64,000 nucleotides of DNA from NCBI GenBank assembly GCA_022559985.1, contig JAFJTR010000002.1, forward strand, positions 496,001-560,000, in the 5' to 3' direction. A program made the translations under genes and the position numbers. This document shows positions 34,163 through 46,052 of the stretch, piece by piece. The stretch comes from Parastagonospora avenae f. sp. tritici 18332-5. Its lineage: Eukaryota; Ascomycota; Dothideomycetes; Pleosporales; Phaeosphaeriaceae. The notes under the pieces were generated by a model, which did no database searches, had not been told where the DNA came from, and was given only the letters and a program-made list of their open reading frames with translations. Each line of letters begins with the position of its first letter. The first letter of the stretch is position 1.

Positions 34163-37027
34163 ATGGAACCAGCTGGCCTGGTTGTTGGAGTTGTCGGCCT
34201 TGCCGGTCTCTTTTCAGCCTGTATCGATTGCTTTGAGCTTGTACAGCGCGGCCGCTATCATGGCAAAGACTACCTGCTCCTCGAGACCAAATACACAAAT
34301 CAGAGATTGCGATTGACATCGTGGGGTCGCGCCTGCGGCTTTCTAGATCCTGACGGCATCGACGATCGTCTCGAAGACGAGCAAACCACAGCGGCTATCA
34401 AAGCGACACTCGTACACTTAAAAACTCTATCCCACGATGGGCAGAAATTGCGATCAAAATATGGCCTCAAGCACGATAGAACAACGCAGAGTATCCTTGC
34501 CTTGGTTCCAGCAAGTTTTGGCGCTCTGGTTCCCAGCAACTTTCCGAGCAAAGTCGGACTTGGTCAAAAGTTTCACGAGCTGAGACAGAGCACGAGAATG
34601 ATACAGAAGAACACAAAGCTGGGGATTCAAGCGCGATGGGCGATTGAGGACAGGTCAAAGTTCATGGACTTAATCCGCGACCTGAAAGATTTGATTGACG
34701 GTCTCGAAGGATTGACAAGGTGGCTCAGCGTGCCGGAACGACAACATCGAAATATCGAGATCGAAGTAGAGTCGATATTAGATCTGTCCACGTTGAAGAC
34801 CATGGAAGAAGCGCGACTGGGAAGAATCGATGCTGTTGCCGATGCTGCAAGTGTCAGATTGTGGCAGCTTCGCGACCAATTTCTTGAGCCCATCCAAGTG
34901 GGAACGTCAAACGTGACGATCGTATCTCATCCGACTTCGCTTACATCGCTCGAGGACGGCTGGGAGGATGTCATCCCTGAAGAGCTTCAGCTACACCAAG
35001 GCGATGATAACCCTATCTGCTATCAGATTCTGTACATGGTCTGCTGTGCACACGAACCAACGTCGATCTTCTTGGATATACCCCTCTACAGCCATTCCAA
35101 TGGCGGCGATAGTTAGTGAGTGGTACTGGACGATGAACATCCCGCATGCGAGCCCAGAGCGTTGCACCTATGTGGTCGTAGGCTCATCCCGGATCTGGAA
35201 GCATATATGGTCCAGAACCAGAAGCTCGCGTTCATTGTCTTCAAGAATTACCGCTGTTCTCATGACCAGATGATGGGCAAGAGCGCTGAGCTAGAGCGTT
35301 CAGCGGACTCTGTCTATCTGTGGTCGCAAGAGTTGTGTACTGGGCTATGTGAAGTCTTTGGTAAAACGAGCTTAAGACTTTCCCAGCTCGACCAGTTCCG
35401 ACCAAAGGTGGAGTTACAGGCGCCTTACTTGTGGTATTACCACTCAAGGGAAGAACTTGAACTCAAGTTGGATGGATCTGACGAAACTTGGGAGAGAGGG
35501 CAATATGTAGAGGCGTTGCTTGACGTTGTTTCAAAGTCGATAACGGAAGAATACTCGGTTGTCGATGCTCTCCTCGCTCACAAGACCATTCAGTGGGAGT
35601 ATCTGGGCTATCTATATGTGAGTAATGGTACTAGTAACCTATTAAGACATCTCTGACTCGTTCAGCGCGCGGGAGACGTAGTGCTTCAGTCATATAGCGA
35701 AAATTTGGATCATTGTCGGGCATACGAAGTACTCTCGACGCGACTTACGAGAAGTGGCGAAGGACCAATTGACAGTGTCATCTTGGAACTTCGTACGTGG
35801 GAATTCGGCGGTACTTTCCAGCAAGTCGACTCTCGCCTATCAATCGCTCTCTCGCGGTTCAAGTCCGAAGCAACACTGTCCATGACAGCGCTCCCTGCAA
35901 TTCCTATCCAATATGCCAAACAGTGCACCGCACAGCGTCTTACTCAGAGGGGCCGCATGTACTATGAGCCTCGGAACAAAAAGCTAGTCGTATATACTGG
36001 TTCGATTGTTGGATCAAACACCTATCCTGTAAGTCTGCAAATTCACTACCTTTTGCTCGAGCTGACCAAAATTGCAGCACCAGAGACGTTTCATGATCGA
36101 CACTTCCATGTACAAGCAGATTTGCCTAGCTGCGACTGATGATCAAGAAGACACAATGAGAAGTGAGCATGATGCCGCTTCAACATCATCGGAGAAAGCT
36201 CTCGAAAATTCTTTCCTGCTCATGCTCCCTGCAAGCATACATGGATATGACCTTATTGATAATCGCTGGTCAAAGCTGCTGGTTTCTAACATCTCCGACG
36301 TAGAAGGGAATGCAGAACTCTTCGAGCAGGTGATACTGCCTGATAGCGACAAGGATCTTCTCTATGCTATGACCAAGCAGCCGGATTCAAACGACAGAAA
36401 TTCAGGAAGCTCCAGAGTCCGTGGCGGGCAGCATGCATTTCTCTTGTGTGGAGCTCCAGGAAGCGGTGAAACGTTCACCGCAGAAGCGATTGCCGAGGAG
36501 ACTGAGCGACCTCTATATCGAATTTCTTGTCACGACATTGTCACCAATTCCTTCAAGATAACGGAATACTTGCGATCGGCGTCAAAGCTCTGCAACACGT
36601 GGGACTGCGTAGTCCTTTTCGAAGATCTATACATTCCGAATGATAACGCGTTAATCAGTGCTGTGGGCGACTCACTCGACTTCTTCACTGGTGTTGTCAT
36701 CCTGATTGACAATTCTGATTGCCAAACTGGATACCAATTCAGATCTCGCATTCAACTGACCATTCATTTGAAAGAATGGCGGCCGGAAGACCGTGAGAAG
36801 GTTTGGTCACATATGATGAAAATCTCCCTGATACCACAGACGATCAGATTGATTCACTACTGGATCTCGTTCCTATTTTAGCGGAACGGAAACAAGATGG
36901 TTGGGAGATGAACGGGATAGTGAATACAGCCACACAACTAGCTCGTGCTGAGGGAAAGCCTTTCAATAAAAGTCACCTGTACAAAGCTGCTACGAGGATC
37001 GATCTGCTGGGGAAACGAAAATATTGA
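34163..37027 (+). pseudogene. HeLo-DUF7025-AAA ATPase gene, disrupted
   Basis: Reads as exons 34163-35617, 35666-36028 and 36078-37027 with canonical GTGAGT/GTAAGT donors and CAG acceptors. The N-terminus MEPAGLVVGVVGLAGLFSAC is a HeLo domain, the membrane-acting domain of HET-S and related fungal cell-death proteins. The middle (WYYHSREELE, GYLYRAGDVVLQSYSE, RRFMIDTSMYKQ) matches DUF7025, and an AAA ATPase module ends the protein. Breaks: adjacent TAG and TGA in frame at 35114-35119, and a one-base loss near 36818, after which SHMM continues as ENLPDTTDDQ in another frame. Walker A reads GAPGSGET (Lys replaced by Glu) and the Walker B region VVLFEDLY lacks the usual D-E pair, while the RSRI segment of the arginine-finger region remains. 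An alternative is a HeLo-only protein of 317 residues (34163-35116) that ends at the TAG. Confidence 0.75.
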
Positions 37028-37579
37028 TCTGCCGAGGAAAAGTAGTTTTCTGAAGGAAAGCGTGCACGGTCCGCTGAGATGATTTGATTAGGTTTAGATC
37101 AGGATCAATTGATTTGAAAGTGGCTGTAACTTCCCGGTTTCATTAGTTATCTTGATCTATATAACAAAGGGTAAGGCTTTTCGGCGCACTAAGAACAGAC
37201 ATACTAATCCAGGGCAGCTTCGACGCCACAAATAGATCTCTAGAATCTGTAGTGAGATCTTCGAGTCTACACTTAACATCAACGTTGCTGAACCATACGT
37301 GCACGTTCGAATGGATAGTCCGAGCTCGATTTGCCAGACACTACCATATAGCACCATGCGAAATGATGGCAAGGCGACTGCTCAACACTCACTCTATCAG
37401 ATTGATCTATCTTTGCGTTTTTCGAACATGATGTATCACTAAGAGAAGTGAGCCAGACCGTACAAAAAAAGCAATCGCAATATCATCAACCGCATGAACA
37501 CGAGGGACAGAACAATGTAAATAGTTCCATATACCATTCTCTGAATTCTTCATCCCCTTCAATTCCTTCAACCTCACAT
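37028..37579. other. Convergent intergenic region
   Basis: 3' flanks of the HeLo pseudogene and the MDR oxidoreductase, moderately AT-rich. No feature is seen. Confidence 0.5.
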
Positions 37580-38641
37580 CTAAGCCGTAACGGCCGTGAT
37601 CAACTTCCCCATATTTCCCCCCTCAAACAACATCGTCCACGTCTTTGGTACATCCTCGAACTTCGTCTTAACCACCGTCTCCGTCTCCTCTCCCATCTGG
37701 ATCTTCCCCTCCTTCGCCGCCTTCGCCAACTCGCCCACCCACGCCGCCGCCTTACCCGGCGCAAGCGCATCAATCACGATAAACCCCTTGATCTCAATCC
37801 TGTTCGCAATCACCTCGAACCAATTCTTCAGCCCCTGGGAGCCAGGCGCGTTGTATGTAGCGACGCTACCGCACGCCGCAATGCGTCCGTGGCGCGCGAT
37901 GCGCGTGAGCATTAGGTCAAGGATTTCGCCGCCGACGTTATCGAAGTAGACATTTACGTAGCCCTCGGTGGCCTTTAAGAGATCCTCTTTGAAAGACGGC
38001 GATTTGTAGTCGACGCAAACATCCGCGCCGAGCGATTCCACCCACTTGCACTTCTTCGCGCCGCCCGCGATGCCAATAACCCTCTTACATCCGATGACGT
38101 TCTTGGCGAGTTGCACGACAATCGAGCCTGTGGCGCCCGCTGCGCCGGACACAACGACGACATCGTCTTTGGTCGCGTGCGCGACGTCGATGAGCCCGTT
38201 GTACGCGGTCAGGCCGGTGCCGCCGAGGGTGCCGAGGAAGTGTGTGGCGCGGATTCCGGACGCTTCGTCTGCTTGGATGGGGCGGAGTTCTTTGACGTCC
38301 ATGACAGCATACTCGGTCCAGCCTGTTGATGCCATGACTAACTGGCCCTTCTTCAAGCTGTCGGAGCTGGATTCGACGACCTCGGCGACGGCAAAGGCGC
38401 GCATGACTTCGCCGGCCTGAACGGGCGGGACGTACAGGCGCTCTGGGTCCTGGCCCTTTTGGATCCAGCCGCGCTGCGCGGGGTCGTTGGAGAGGTAGAG
38501 GGTTTTGACGAGGGCTTGGTCTTTTCCTGGGGTGGGGAGCGTGACGGTTTCGAGTTTGAAGGTGGCATCAGAGCCCTTGAGGACGGGGTCATTTTGAGGA
38601 GGATTAGAGAGGATCCATTGGCGGGTTTGTTGGCCTGACAT
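37580..38641 (-). CDS. MDR-superfamily NADP-dependent oxidoreductase (alkenal/prostaglandin reductase type)
   Basis: A single-exon frame of 353 residues, the usual length for this family. It has the family N-terminus (RQWILSNPPQ, then TLYLSNDPAQRGWI), the strand-turn HFLGTLGGTGLTAYNGL and the nucleotide-binding motif SGAAGATGSIVVQLAK. VYFDNVGGEILD and RIAACGSVATYN follow. These enzymes lack zinc and use NADPH to reduce the carbon-carbon double bond of alpha,beta-unsaturated aldehydes and ketones; location is probably the cytosol. The start codon at 38641 gives MSGQQTRQW. The 3' end is rich in C, but codon use otherwise resembles its neighbours. The physiological substrate is not predictable. 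Confidence 0.92.
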   Translation of the reverse strand: MSGQQTRQWILSNPPQNDPVLKGSDATFKLETVTLPTPGKDQALVKTLYLSNDPAQRGWIQKGQDPERLYVPPVQAGEVMRAFAVAEVVESSSDSLKKGQLVMASTGWTEYAVMDVKELRPIQADEASGIRATHFLGTLGGTGLTAYNGLIDVAHATKDDVVVVSGAAGATGSIVVQLAKNVIGCKRVIGIAGGAKKCKWVESLGADVCVDYKSPSFKEDLLKATEGYVNVYFDNVGGEILDLMLTRIARHGRIAACGSVATYNAPGSQGLKNWFEVIANRIEIKGFIVIDALAPGKAAAWVGELAKAAKEGKIQMGEETETVVKTKFEDVPKTWTMLFEGGNMGKLITAVTA

Positions 38642-39572
38642 GATGGGTGGTGGTGATGTGGTTGATATGTTCTGTGGTTTGAGGTATATGAGGGGTAGTA
38701 TGGGGGAGTGTCTTCAGTCTTTATACACCATAGAGAACGAACTGGGGTGGATCGAGATTTCAAAGCATACCCTTGAATCTGCTACGTTGCAGTCTCTTGG
38801 CCCGACAACGTTCTAGTCTTCTCCATTGCGGTGAACCTCGGCTTCTACAGTTGGGACGTAAGAATTGCTCGATTCGTTGCTATGCGGTAACATTTTCAAG
38901 CACAGCATCTGGGGGAGGTACGATGAGGTCATCCACGAAAAGATTGATCAATTGGGCCTGCCTACATAGTAGAGCAGCCACTGGGCTTTCAGTTTCAGTT
39001 TCGTAGGATGTGCCGAGCGGTAATTCTTTCGTACGTATCTTTGTTGTGGTGGGGCACAGTTAGAGTTGCATGACTCGCACTAGCTTGTAGCTGAAGTCGG
39101 GTGGGTTGTGTAGAAGCGGATGGAAGACGAGGCAAAACCACGACTTGCTAGGTTCAGGGTATTACCTGCCCGTACATTCTTAGTACACAGCAAACTCTCT
39201 TCCTCAGACAAGTTCATAGCAGTCTCAGGTAAGCCCTAAATAGGTGCCCACTAGCTCAACTGATCGGAAGCCAAAGACCCGGTTCTTCTGGTGTGCTCAA
39301 AACTCCCTATGCCATTGTAATACTATAATACACCTTGCAAGATGCAATCCTGTGCCCACGCACCAATGTGCACCATTTACGAAATTTGGAACAAGATGCT
39401 TCAGAAAAGTACTTTTCCAGCCTCTCCAAGCCCAGGACCTGTCTCGAGAACCAACGGAAGAGTATATGGATGATAAGCGAGGTCGTAGGATAGGAGTCGC
39501 TGGTGCAGAGCGCCAAACATAGGAGGGTGATGAATGGTGTCCAAGAAAAGAAGAAGTCGTCGATTAATCTAT
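38642..39572. other. Intergenic region
   Basis: MDR promoter and Sec61 beta 3' flank. A 77-codon frame at 38773-39006 (MNLLRCSLLARQRSS..., mildly mitochondrial-looking) has no other support. Nothing else is seen. Confidence 0.4.
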
Positions 39573-40378
39573 CTATGCGGAGAATCGGCGCATGACCTTG
39601 GCGATAACTGCGACCTGTCAGATTGAAGGTTCCTAGAAGCTGCGAATGGTCAAACGTACCGTGTAGAGCAACGACGCTGAAGATGAAGACAACGGACAGG
39701 GTCATGACCACGACAGGGTCGACCTTGAGTCCGGGAGACTCATCAGTGTACAGCCCTGTGTATCAAATTAGCTGCTCATTCTTCAATTTCTCGTTCTTAA
39801 CGCATGTTCGCGCAGATCGTCGGCATCCTGACGATGCATCACACGTCTCCGATTGTATCCAGCTCTTTCCCTTGTCCAATGTTTCGCAGGGGTTGACTTA
39901 CTCAGCATGGTGCTTGAGCTGCCTCCAGCACCTGCGGCCCTTGTGCTGCTCGGTCGCTGGTTCGCCGTCTTCTCAGCGCGGTCGGCAGCGGCTTTCCTTC
40001 GCATTACGGTCGCAGGACCGCCTGGGGGCTTAGGGGAGACCTGACGCGCGGTCGAGGAGCCTGAAGGCGTGTTTGTGGGGGATGTGGCGCGTGGTGCAGA
40101 CTGTCATGGCCGAGTTAGCATTGCTGGAGGTAATGGTGGCTTCAAGAGGCCGAGAAATGATGGCGCGATTATCGCGAGAGCAGCTAATTCACGCGATAGA
40201 AGCATATCGAAGGTACGACGCGGAGGAGGCAAGCAACGATGCCAGAGACGACGATCGCGATTCTGATGTTTGCGACACCTGTTCGGTCGAGAGTACCGTC
40301 GCAAGCTCCTATTCCACAAACATTTCTCTTGCGCAGCCAATGGGTGTCGAATTGAAAGAGAAGGTGTGTACATACCAT
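39573..40378 (-). CDS. SBH1: Sec61 beta subunit of the ER translocon
   Basis: Four exons: complement(40376-40378, 39902-40100, 39660-39755, 39573-39607), 110 residues. Exon 1 codes only the start Met: ATG is followed at once by a GTATGT donor, and after 275 bases the acceptor GACAG opens SAPRATSPTN. The next parts read SPKPPGGPATVMRRKAAADR, SSTML-RLYTDESPGLKVDPVV and the tail-anchor helix VVVMTLSVVFIFSVVALH. The last 35 bases give VIAKVMRRFSA. All junctions restore family sequence exactly. Sec61 beta is the small tail-anchored subunit of the Sec61 channel, helping co-translational import into the ER. Later introns are 146 (39756-39901) and 52 bases. Confidence 0.93.
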
Positions 40379-41112
40379 GATGATGTGCAAGTGTGGTGTT
40401 GTGAGAAGGTAAAGGGTGAGGTATACGGGTCGTTCGAGGTCGGTGGTTAATGTCCCTTTCCACAGAGGCCACGGTTCTGGATCTGGAGCAGCTGGGGTGA
40501 GAGCGCGCCGCGGCTCAAGCTCGCTAAGAGCGCACAGACGCGGAATCTTGTCACGTGCACAGCCCTTCACCCTAATGCCTTGAAGCTAGTGTGCATGAAG
40601 TAACATCATGTTACGCAACGAGGTTCTAAGGTATTGTCTCATGCATTCCAAAATCACGCCACGAACGAAGACTCGTTGTCCCGAAACCACTTTTCATTAC
40701 CCAGTAAGTTGTGCCAGCCGGACCTATGTATCGCATCCCAAAATCAGTAGAGTCAGACCATGTTGGCTGCTCTATAAAGCATGTGCGCCGGCCGGATTTC
40801 CGATGAGACCCCGACCGTGATAAGTCACCTCGCAAACTCCTGCAGCCCAAAGTAGAAAAAACTGATGCCAACCTTGACCCCACATGACAAACACCCATAT
40901 AACCACCGTTTGAAAGCTATATGATCTTCAGCGATCCAGAGATGCAGGTAAACGCGCCTTAACAGCATATAGCTGATGACCCAGGATAACATTTTCGCCA
41001 GCCCCCATGCCCTGCTCCGTCCGTTGTTGAAAGACTGAGGCGTTATGCCCGGACACCTGAAATGCGAAAACTCCGGATGTGCATCGAGACTCCCAAATCA
41101 AAACTCCGTTTT
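40379..41112. other. Intergenic region
   Basis: Upstream of Sec61 beta and 3' of the next minus-strand gene. Short open frames only. Nothing is supported. Confidence 0.5.
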
Positions 41113-42587
41113 CTAACCCCAGACAGAGGCCTGAACACCCTGGTTGGGCGTGTTGCTCCAAGGACCGTTGTTCCAGATGCCGACTCCTTTGTCAGCAACC
41201 GTCGAAGAAGGATTCAGAGAAGCAGAGGTCGTGGCAATGTTGTGCTGCTCGCTCGCGTTGTAAGAGCTGTAGCCAAGCGGCGACGGCAGAGGTGATGCCG
41301 TGCGCTTGCCGAGAGCTGCTCCAGCGGGCTGCTGCAGGCCTTGGGCGGGGCGAGTGCCGATGGGTGCAACGCCCGAACCGTTGGACTTGTTGGGTCCCGG
41401 GACGGGAGGAGAGCCTCCGGGCGAGGAGTTGGATGTGCGAGTTGCGTGCTGCGCATCGTATAGGTTAAAGGCCGGGTTCTGGTTAGAAGGAGACGAGTTG
41501 CTGTTGGCACGGGCCTCCTGAGTTCCACCCGCGGCATCCTTGTCTCGCGGGGGCATCTGGACGGTAGCTTCGCCGCTGTTCTGCGCTTGCATGCCGAAGG
41601 GGTCAAACGCCAGAGGAGAAGCACCGCGACCGGCACCAGACGACTGGACTCGCACGTCCTGGCTCGAAGTGGGGTTGTTATTGTACAGCTGGGAGTTCTC
41701 GCCGTACAGTGCACGATGTTGGCGCGCTATGAGCTCGCGACGCTCGTCTTCATTCATGGTATTGGGGCTCATGGAGCGGTCGGATTTGGATCCCGAAACA
41801 TCTGTATTACCCTAGTCAACCTGCTGTCCTGCCTCTATTGTTGCCCTGATTCCGAGTCCTTACTTCTGTGGTATTGCTGCTCCTGGTGGTAGTTGCGCAG
41901 CTCTCGCTCACGCTGGGCCGCCAACCGACGCTTTGCCTGAGCCATCTGGTCCGCATCGTTCGGGCGCGGCGCATAGCGCTGGTTCTGGTAGAAACCCTGA
42001 GCGTTCGAGGCCGAGTGGGAGCGGCTGCCGTCGTACTCGCTCACGGAGTGGTGGCGCTGGGGGCCGCCCATGCGTTGCTCTGTGGGAGGGGTCAGTATGA
42101 GTTGTGCGCCACGAGACAGGACTGCGTACCGTATTCGGGGAAGGGACGCGGCGCAGGACCTCCACCGGCCATGGGCATCGATTCGCGACGGCCGGCGCCA
42201 GTCTGGGGAAATCCAGGGCCGAAGGGCTTCCCGCTCTTAGCGAGGTTCTCAGCGGCGCGGTCGACTTCTGCAACGATTCGTTAGCCTCTGGCAATGTTGA
42301 TATCTTCGAGTTGACATGACTGCGGGCGCTGCTGCGTGTTTCTGGTACTGGCAGCTGTCAGTGTCACAACCCAATTGAGACGTACCCTCAAACTGCGAGG
42401 CGAAGGCATTGGCCTCCTGGCTGTTTACTGTCGAGCTGGATCCTGGGTCCATGTTACTCGGTGCGCCTCCACCATTGTAGCCACTGTGGCCGGTACCTGA
42501 ACGCGAGGGCGGCTGCGGGGGCTGTTCCCAGGACGACTGGCGGCCGGGAGCCGGCGAGGACCAGTTGGGGTCGTTGTAGTAGGCCAT
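41113..42587 (-). CDS. Conserved-looking Ser/Pro/Gln-rich unknown protein
   Basis: Exons complement(42386-42587, 42130-42267, 41864-42079, 41113-41801), 414 residues; donors GTACGT, GTACGC and GTAAGG with CAG acceptors, introns of 118, 50 and 62 bases, all frames continuous. It starts MAYYNDPNWSSPAPGRQSSW. Most of the chain is low complexity (Ser, Pro, Gln, Asn, Gly). Two helical charged stretches stand out: ADQMAQAKRRLAAQRERELR at about 155-175 and MNEDERRELIARQHRALYG at about 195-215. They look like the ordered core. The end is rich in Asn/Gly/Trp (IWNNGPWSNTPNQGVQASVW). I do not recognise a domain. The clean splice pattern and full-length frame argue that it is real. An upstream ATG at 42656 is less likely. 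Confidence 0.75.
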
Positions 42588-44955
42588 GGTCGGATGGGAG
42601 GGAAGCTGCGGCCGGCGACGAGTGGGTGGTGGTGAGGTGGTGGTGAGAGAAGCCAACTGTCGTCTTGTTAGAGAGGAATGGCCAATTGCAGGTGACAGAG
42701 CGACGGCGGCCGGGCGGAGCGCAGTATGCTGTATGCACGGAATGGGGGCGGGAAATGAAGGGCGAGCGCAGCGGAAAGGATTTTTCTTGGGCGGAGATGC
42801 TCGAGATCCGGGTCTGTCGCTTACCCAATATGCAACTGCTCACAAACGGACGACAAGCGGCTAAGGAGCGACAGCTATTCACTCTGCAGGGGCGCAAAGC
42901 GAAGTCACTGAAAAGGACAGCAACGGAGAGAGGTAGGGAAGACTCGGGACAAGATCGCGGGAAGTGGGTGGGTCACGAAAGGGGAGTACCTCAAATCACT
43001 AGCGCTAGCATGGCCGCAGCGAACTCGAACTGGCACTGGCACTGGCACTGACACTAATCTCAATTTCACGACCCACGGGCCTCTGCAGATGCACGCAATT
43101 AGCGACTGAAGTTGCTCACCAGCGGTTCGCATCGCCGACGGAACATCCGCGCCAACCTCGTTTCGGGCGCCGCCGCTGTCGTTGTCGTAGACAGACGCCC
43201 TTCCGTCTCCCATCAGCGCTCTGGCGCAGCTCGAGAACGTGTGCGGATGACGTTTGTGGAGACGTCGAGCAACGCGGGATATGCGCTGCACTGCATGAGA
43301 TGCGATTGGGACTAGGCCATGTGACATTGTGCCGGGAGTTGACCACCACCGCATGCATCCATGGATGTCCGTCGGCGCTGGCGAACTGACAGTGAAGACA
43401 TAAGAAGCCAAGCGCTGCTGTTCCGTGCCGAACTGGACCCTGAAGACGCTCTGTGCCCATTGAGTTCTGAACCTTAACACGCGCTGAGCCACGAGAAACT
43501 CAACTACAACCACATCCTGTGTCCGTGTATATCGGCCTGCAGCGCGTGCATCTGCGAACGCCCACGTTCGCAGCCCGACTCTCGACTGCCCCGCGTTGCC
43601 AGGTAGCTGCAGAATTTTCGAATATGCATGCCATGGCCCATGGCTTGCTCCCCACCCCACCTCGCGCTGATGTCCACGCCCAGCCGAATGAACACGCTCT
43701 ACTTGCGCCATCCGTCTCCGGCAGGTAGGAGGAATGCAGTCATGGGATGTCGGCATGATCAAAGACTATCCCCCTTCATCGAACACTACGCGACGCGCTT
43801 GAACTATGGTGCGGGGCACCGACTGATCAATGTCGGAAGCCTCCAATGAAGCTGTTTTCTGGACGTTGCTGCATGGCCATGTCCTGCTGTGGCGTGCATC
43901 TTCTCGCATGGCTGATGCATATCATCCGAGATAGATACGCTGTATGCGACGGTGATGCGCAGGCGGACGGGCTCTTCGCAATTATCATTCGACAACAACG
44001 AGCACCAACATGGCGAACGGCGATGTTTCCAAAAGAGGGTTGGCCCGCCTGCTCTGCGGAGCTGCAGCAGAACGTCTTTGCGCTTGCAGCGGTTGCGCCG
44101 AGGCAGGTGTTTTGTTACAGAGCTGCATGCTGATAGACTCGATCGAGCATCTGTCAAGCTGCGAGTACACAGCAGACGGCTAGGTACATGCATCGAATGC
44201 CTCACCACTCTCCAGGTATGTCGACTAGCGCCTCCGGAGAATTGGGCCGGATCCCTGAAATGTCAGCCTCGATTTCACGCACGTCCATCGAGATCTCAAC
44301 CTAGCTCAAGGACGCGAAAAGCGATAGTTCCAAGCCGAGTGAGATTTGTTATATTGCCATAGAGGGCGTTACTCTCTCAGCCTGATGACCACAAGATGAG
44401 CGTCGATGCACTCCTACCGTTCCTCCTATTCGGCTATTCATGCCCCTGCACACTACCCGCTTTACAGAGACTAGTCGTGTGTAACAAATGATTTGCTCTT
44501 CAGCACTGCGGTAGACACGACATGTGCAAGTAAGTACATTCCTGTTCGCTCTATCCCGTTCTCTCGTCACTCCCCTTTCACATCCTCGCTCTAGTATGAC
44601 AAACGCCCACCCGAGCCTTCTATTCTGGTCATGTCCTCATAGTCACGCGCTTGCACAACCACAATGCCACTTCTTAACGTCTTTTCCGACCGCTGCTCCC
44701 GAGCAAAAATCAGTCAAACACGCACGTGCCTTCCCGTTTGTGTCATGAATTTTGTCATAAGCAGCCTGCGTGCTCAACCATGTGAATGCTTGGAGCAACA
44801 CATCCATGGGTCTAGCTATGAAGCAGGGCGGCCATTTGATATCGGGTTGATATAGTCTACTGCGTGCGCAATGGGCCAGCCTGCCTGTATTTAAACAATG
44901 TCGACGTACATCACCGACCCACGCAGCCACTGCTCAGCCAGCGCGCTTTCTACAG
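42588..44955. other. Intergenic region, 2.4 kb, with a short hexanucleotide repeat
   Basis: Lies between the divergent genes at 42587 (minus) and 45095 (plus). At 43031-43048 TGGCAC is repeated three times. A 285-codon minus-strand frame (42905-43762) overlaps this repeat and has no domain or protein-like character; I do not annotate it. TATTTAAA at 44888-44895 may be the core promoter of the F-box gene. Confidence 0.45.
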
Positions 44956-45094
44956 GTAAGTGACACGAACATGGTCACAAACAGCTGCGTGATTCATATG
45001 AACAAACCTCTTCACCCTCCTTAAGGAACCTCTTTCACGTATCAACAACAAAAAGAGCCTCAAAATCAACTCTGCATCCTCGCAACTACAGGCG

Positions 45095-45965
45095 ATGGTC
45101 CCCGCGTCGATATCCCTAGTTAACCTACCCCTTGAATTGATCTACGACATCAGCGACTTCCTTCCGCCCGACGCCGTCCTAGCACTGAAGCTAACGCACC
45201 GTAACTTCAACTCCACCCTGTCGCTCGAATCAAAACTCAATAAGGCACCGCTCTCAGACTGCGCTCGCCTTGCCATTCGAACCTATCTCTCCAGGCCGAG
45301 TCCCGAGCCCAGTCATCTTCGCTGCATCCTCTGCAAAACAGTATACCCGGTCAACTTGTTCAAGTCGTCCAGCAGTCCCGCCTGCGTACCTACATCGTTC
45401 ACGGAAGATGTCCAGCAGACAGATGTCGTGGAACTACCACAAAGACTGTGCTCTTGGCATGTGAGCAGACTAGCGCGGGTCGTACATACGGGACCAGGTG
45501 GCAGGAATGAGTGGACCAGCCATATGGAAGACATGTGCATGCACTGTGGTGCCATCCAAGGCTGGACAACATGCGATTGTTATTGCGACAGCTGCGCTAT
45601 TCGAACAGTGCGGACCTATACTCGCTACCTTAACAATCCATTGGAATGTCGTAGATTCCTTTTCTGGAAAGACAGGGCGAGATTGGATGGCCAAACTGTA
45701 CCCAGTGCCATCCATGAGCAGTTGATGGTCAGAGAGACGTGTTGGAACCCGAGTAAGTGAAGCTGATTTACGAAGATCATGCAGAAATCACTCCGAGTCC
45801 TGACTGACATTTCCAGGAATGCCAACACAGAATACAATTATCAATATTCCAGTGCGGTTCGAAGACTGCTCTCCCCCAGTCATGAAGGACCATATCATAT
45901 GCTCTGCTATGAGTCGACCCCAGAATGTGGTCGATGCCCTTCTGGGACCGCCTCGCCATCTCTAG
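45095..45965 (+). CDS. F-box protein with a cysteine-rich middle
   Basis: Exons 45095-45752 and 45817-45965, 268 residues; intron 64 bases with GTAAGT donor and TTCCAG acceptor. Residues 7-38 (LVNLPLELIYDISDFLPPDAVLALKLTHRNF, cut here) form a fungal F-box, which would bind Skp1 in an SCF ubiquitin ligase. The rest has paired cysteines (LRCILCKTVYP, then MCMHCGAIQGWTTCDCYCDSC) that look like metal-binding knuckles, as in other fungal F-box proteins of unknown target. A likely 5' UTR intron runs from GTAAGT at 44956 to the CAG ending at 45091, three bases before the ATG. It is convergent with the next gene, 87 bases between stops. Confidence 0.85.
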
Positions 45966-46052
45966 CACGCTCGAACATCCACACGTCCAGATCATATCTG
46001 AACAGAGCATCCAGTGGCTGTAATAATATCTCAATTTCTTTCCTATCTATTC

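Noticed and set aside
42905..43762. 285-codon minus-strand open frame
   Set aside because: Composition is Arg/His/Trp-rich with no domain, it reads through a TGGCAC repeat, and it lies in the promoter region of the gene at 42587.
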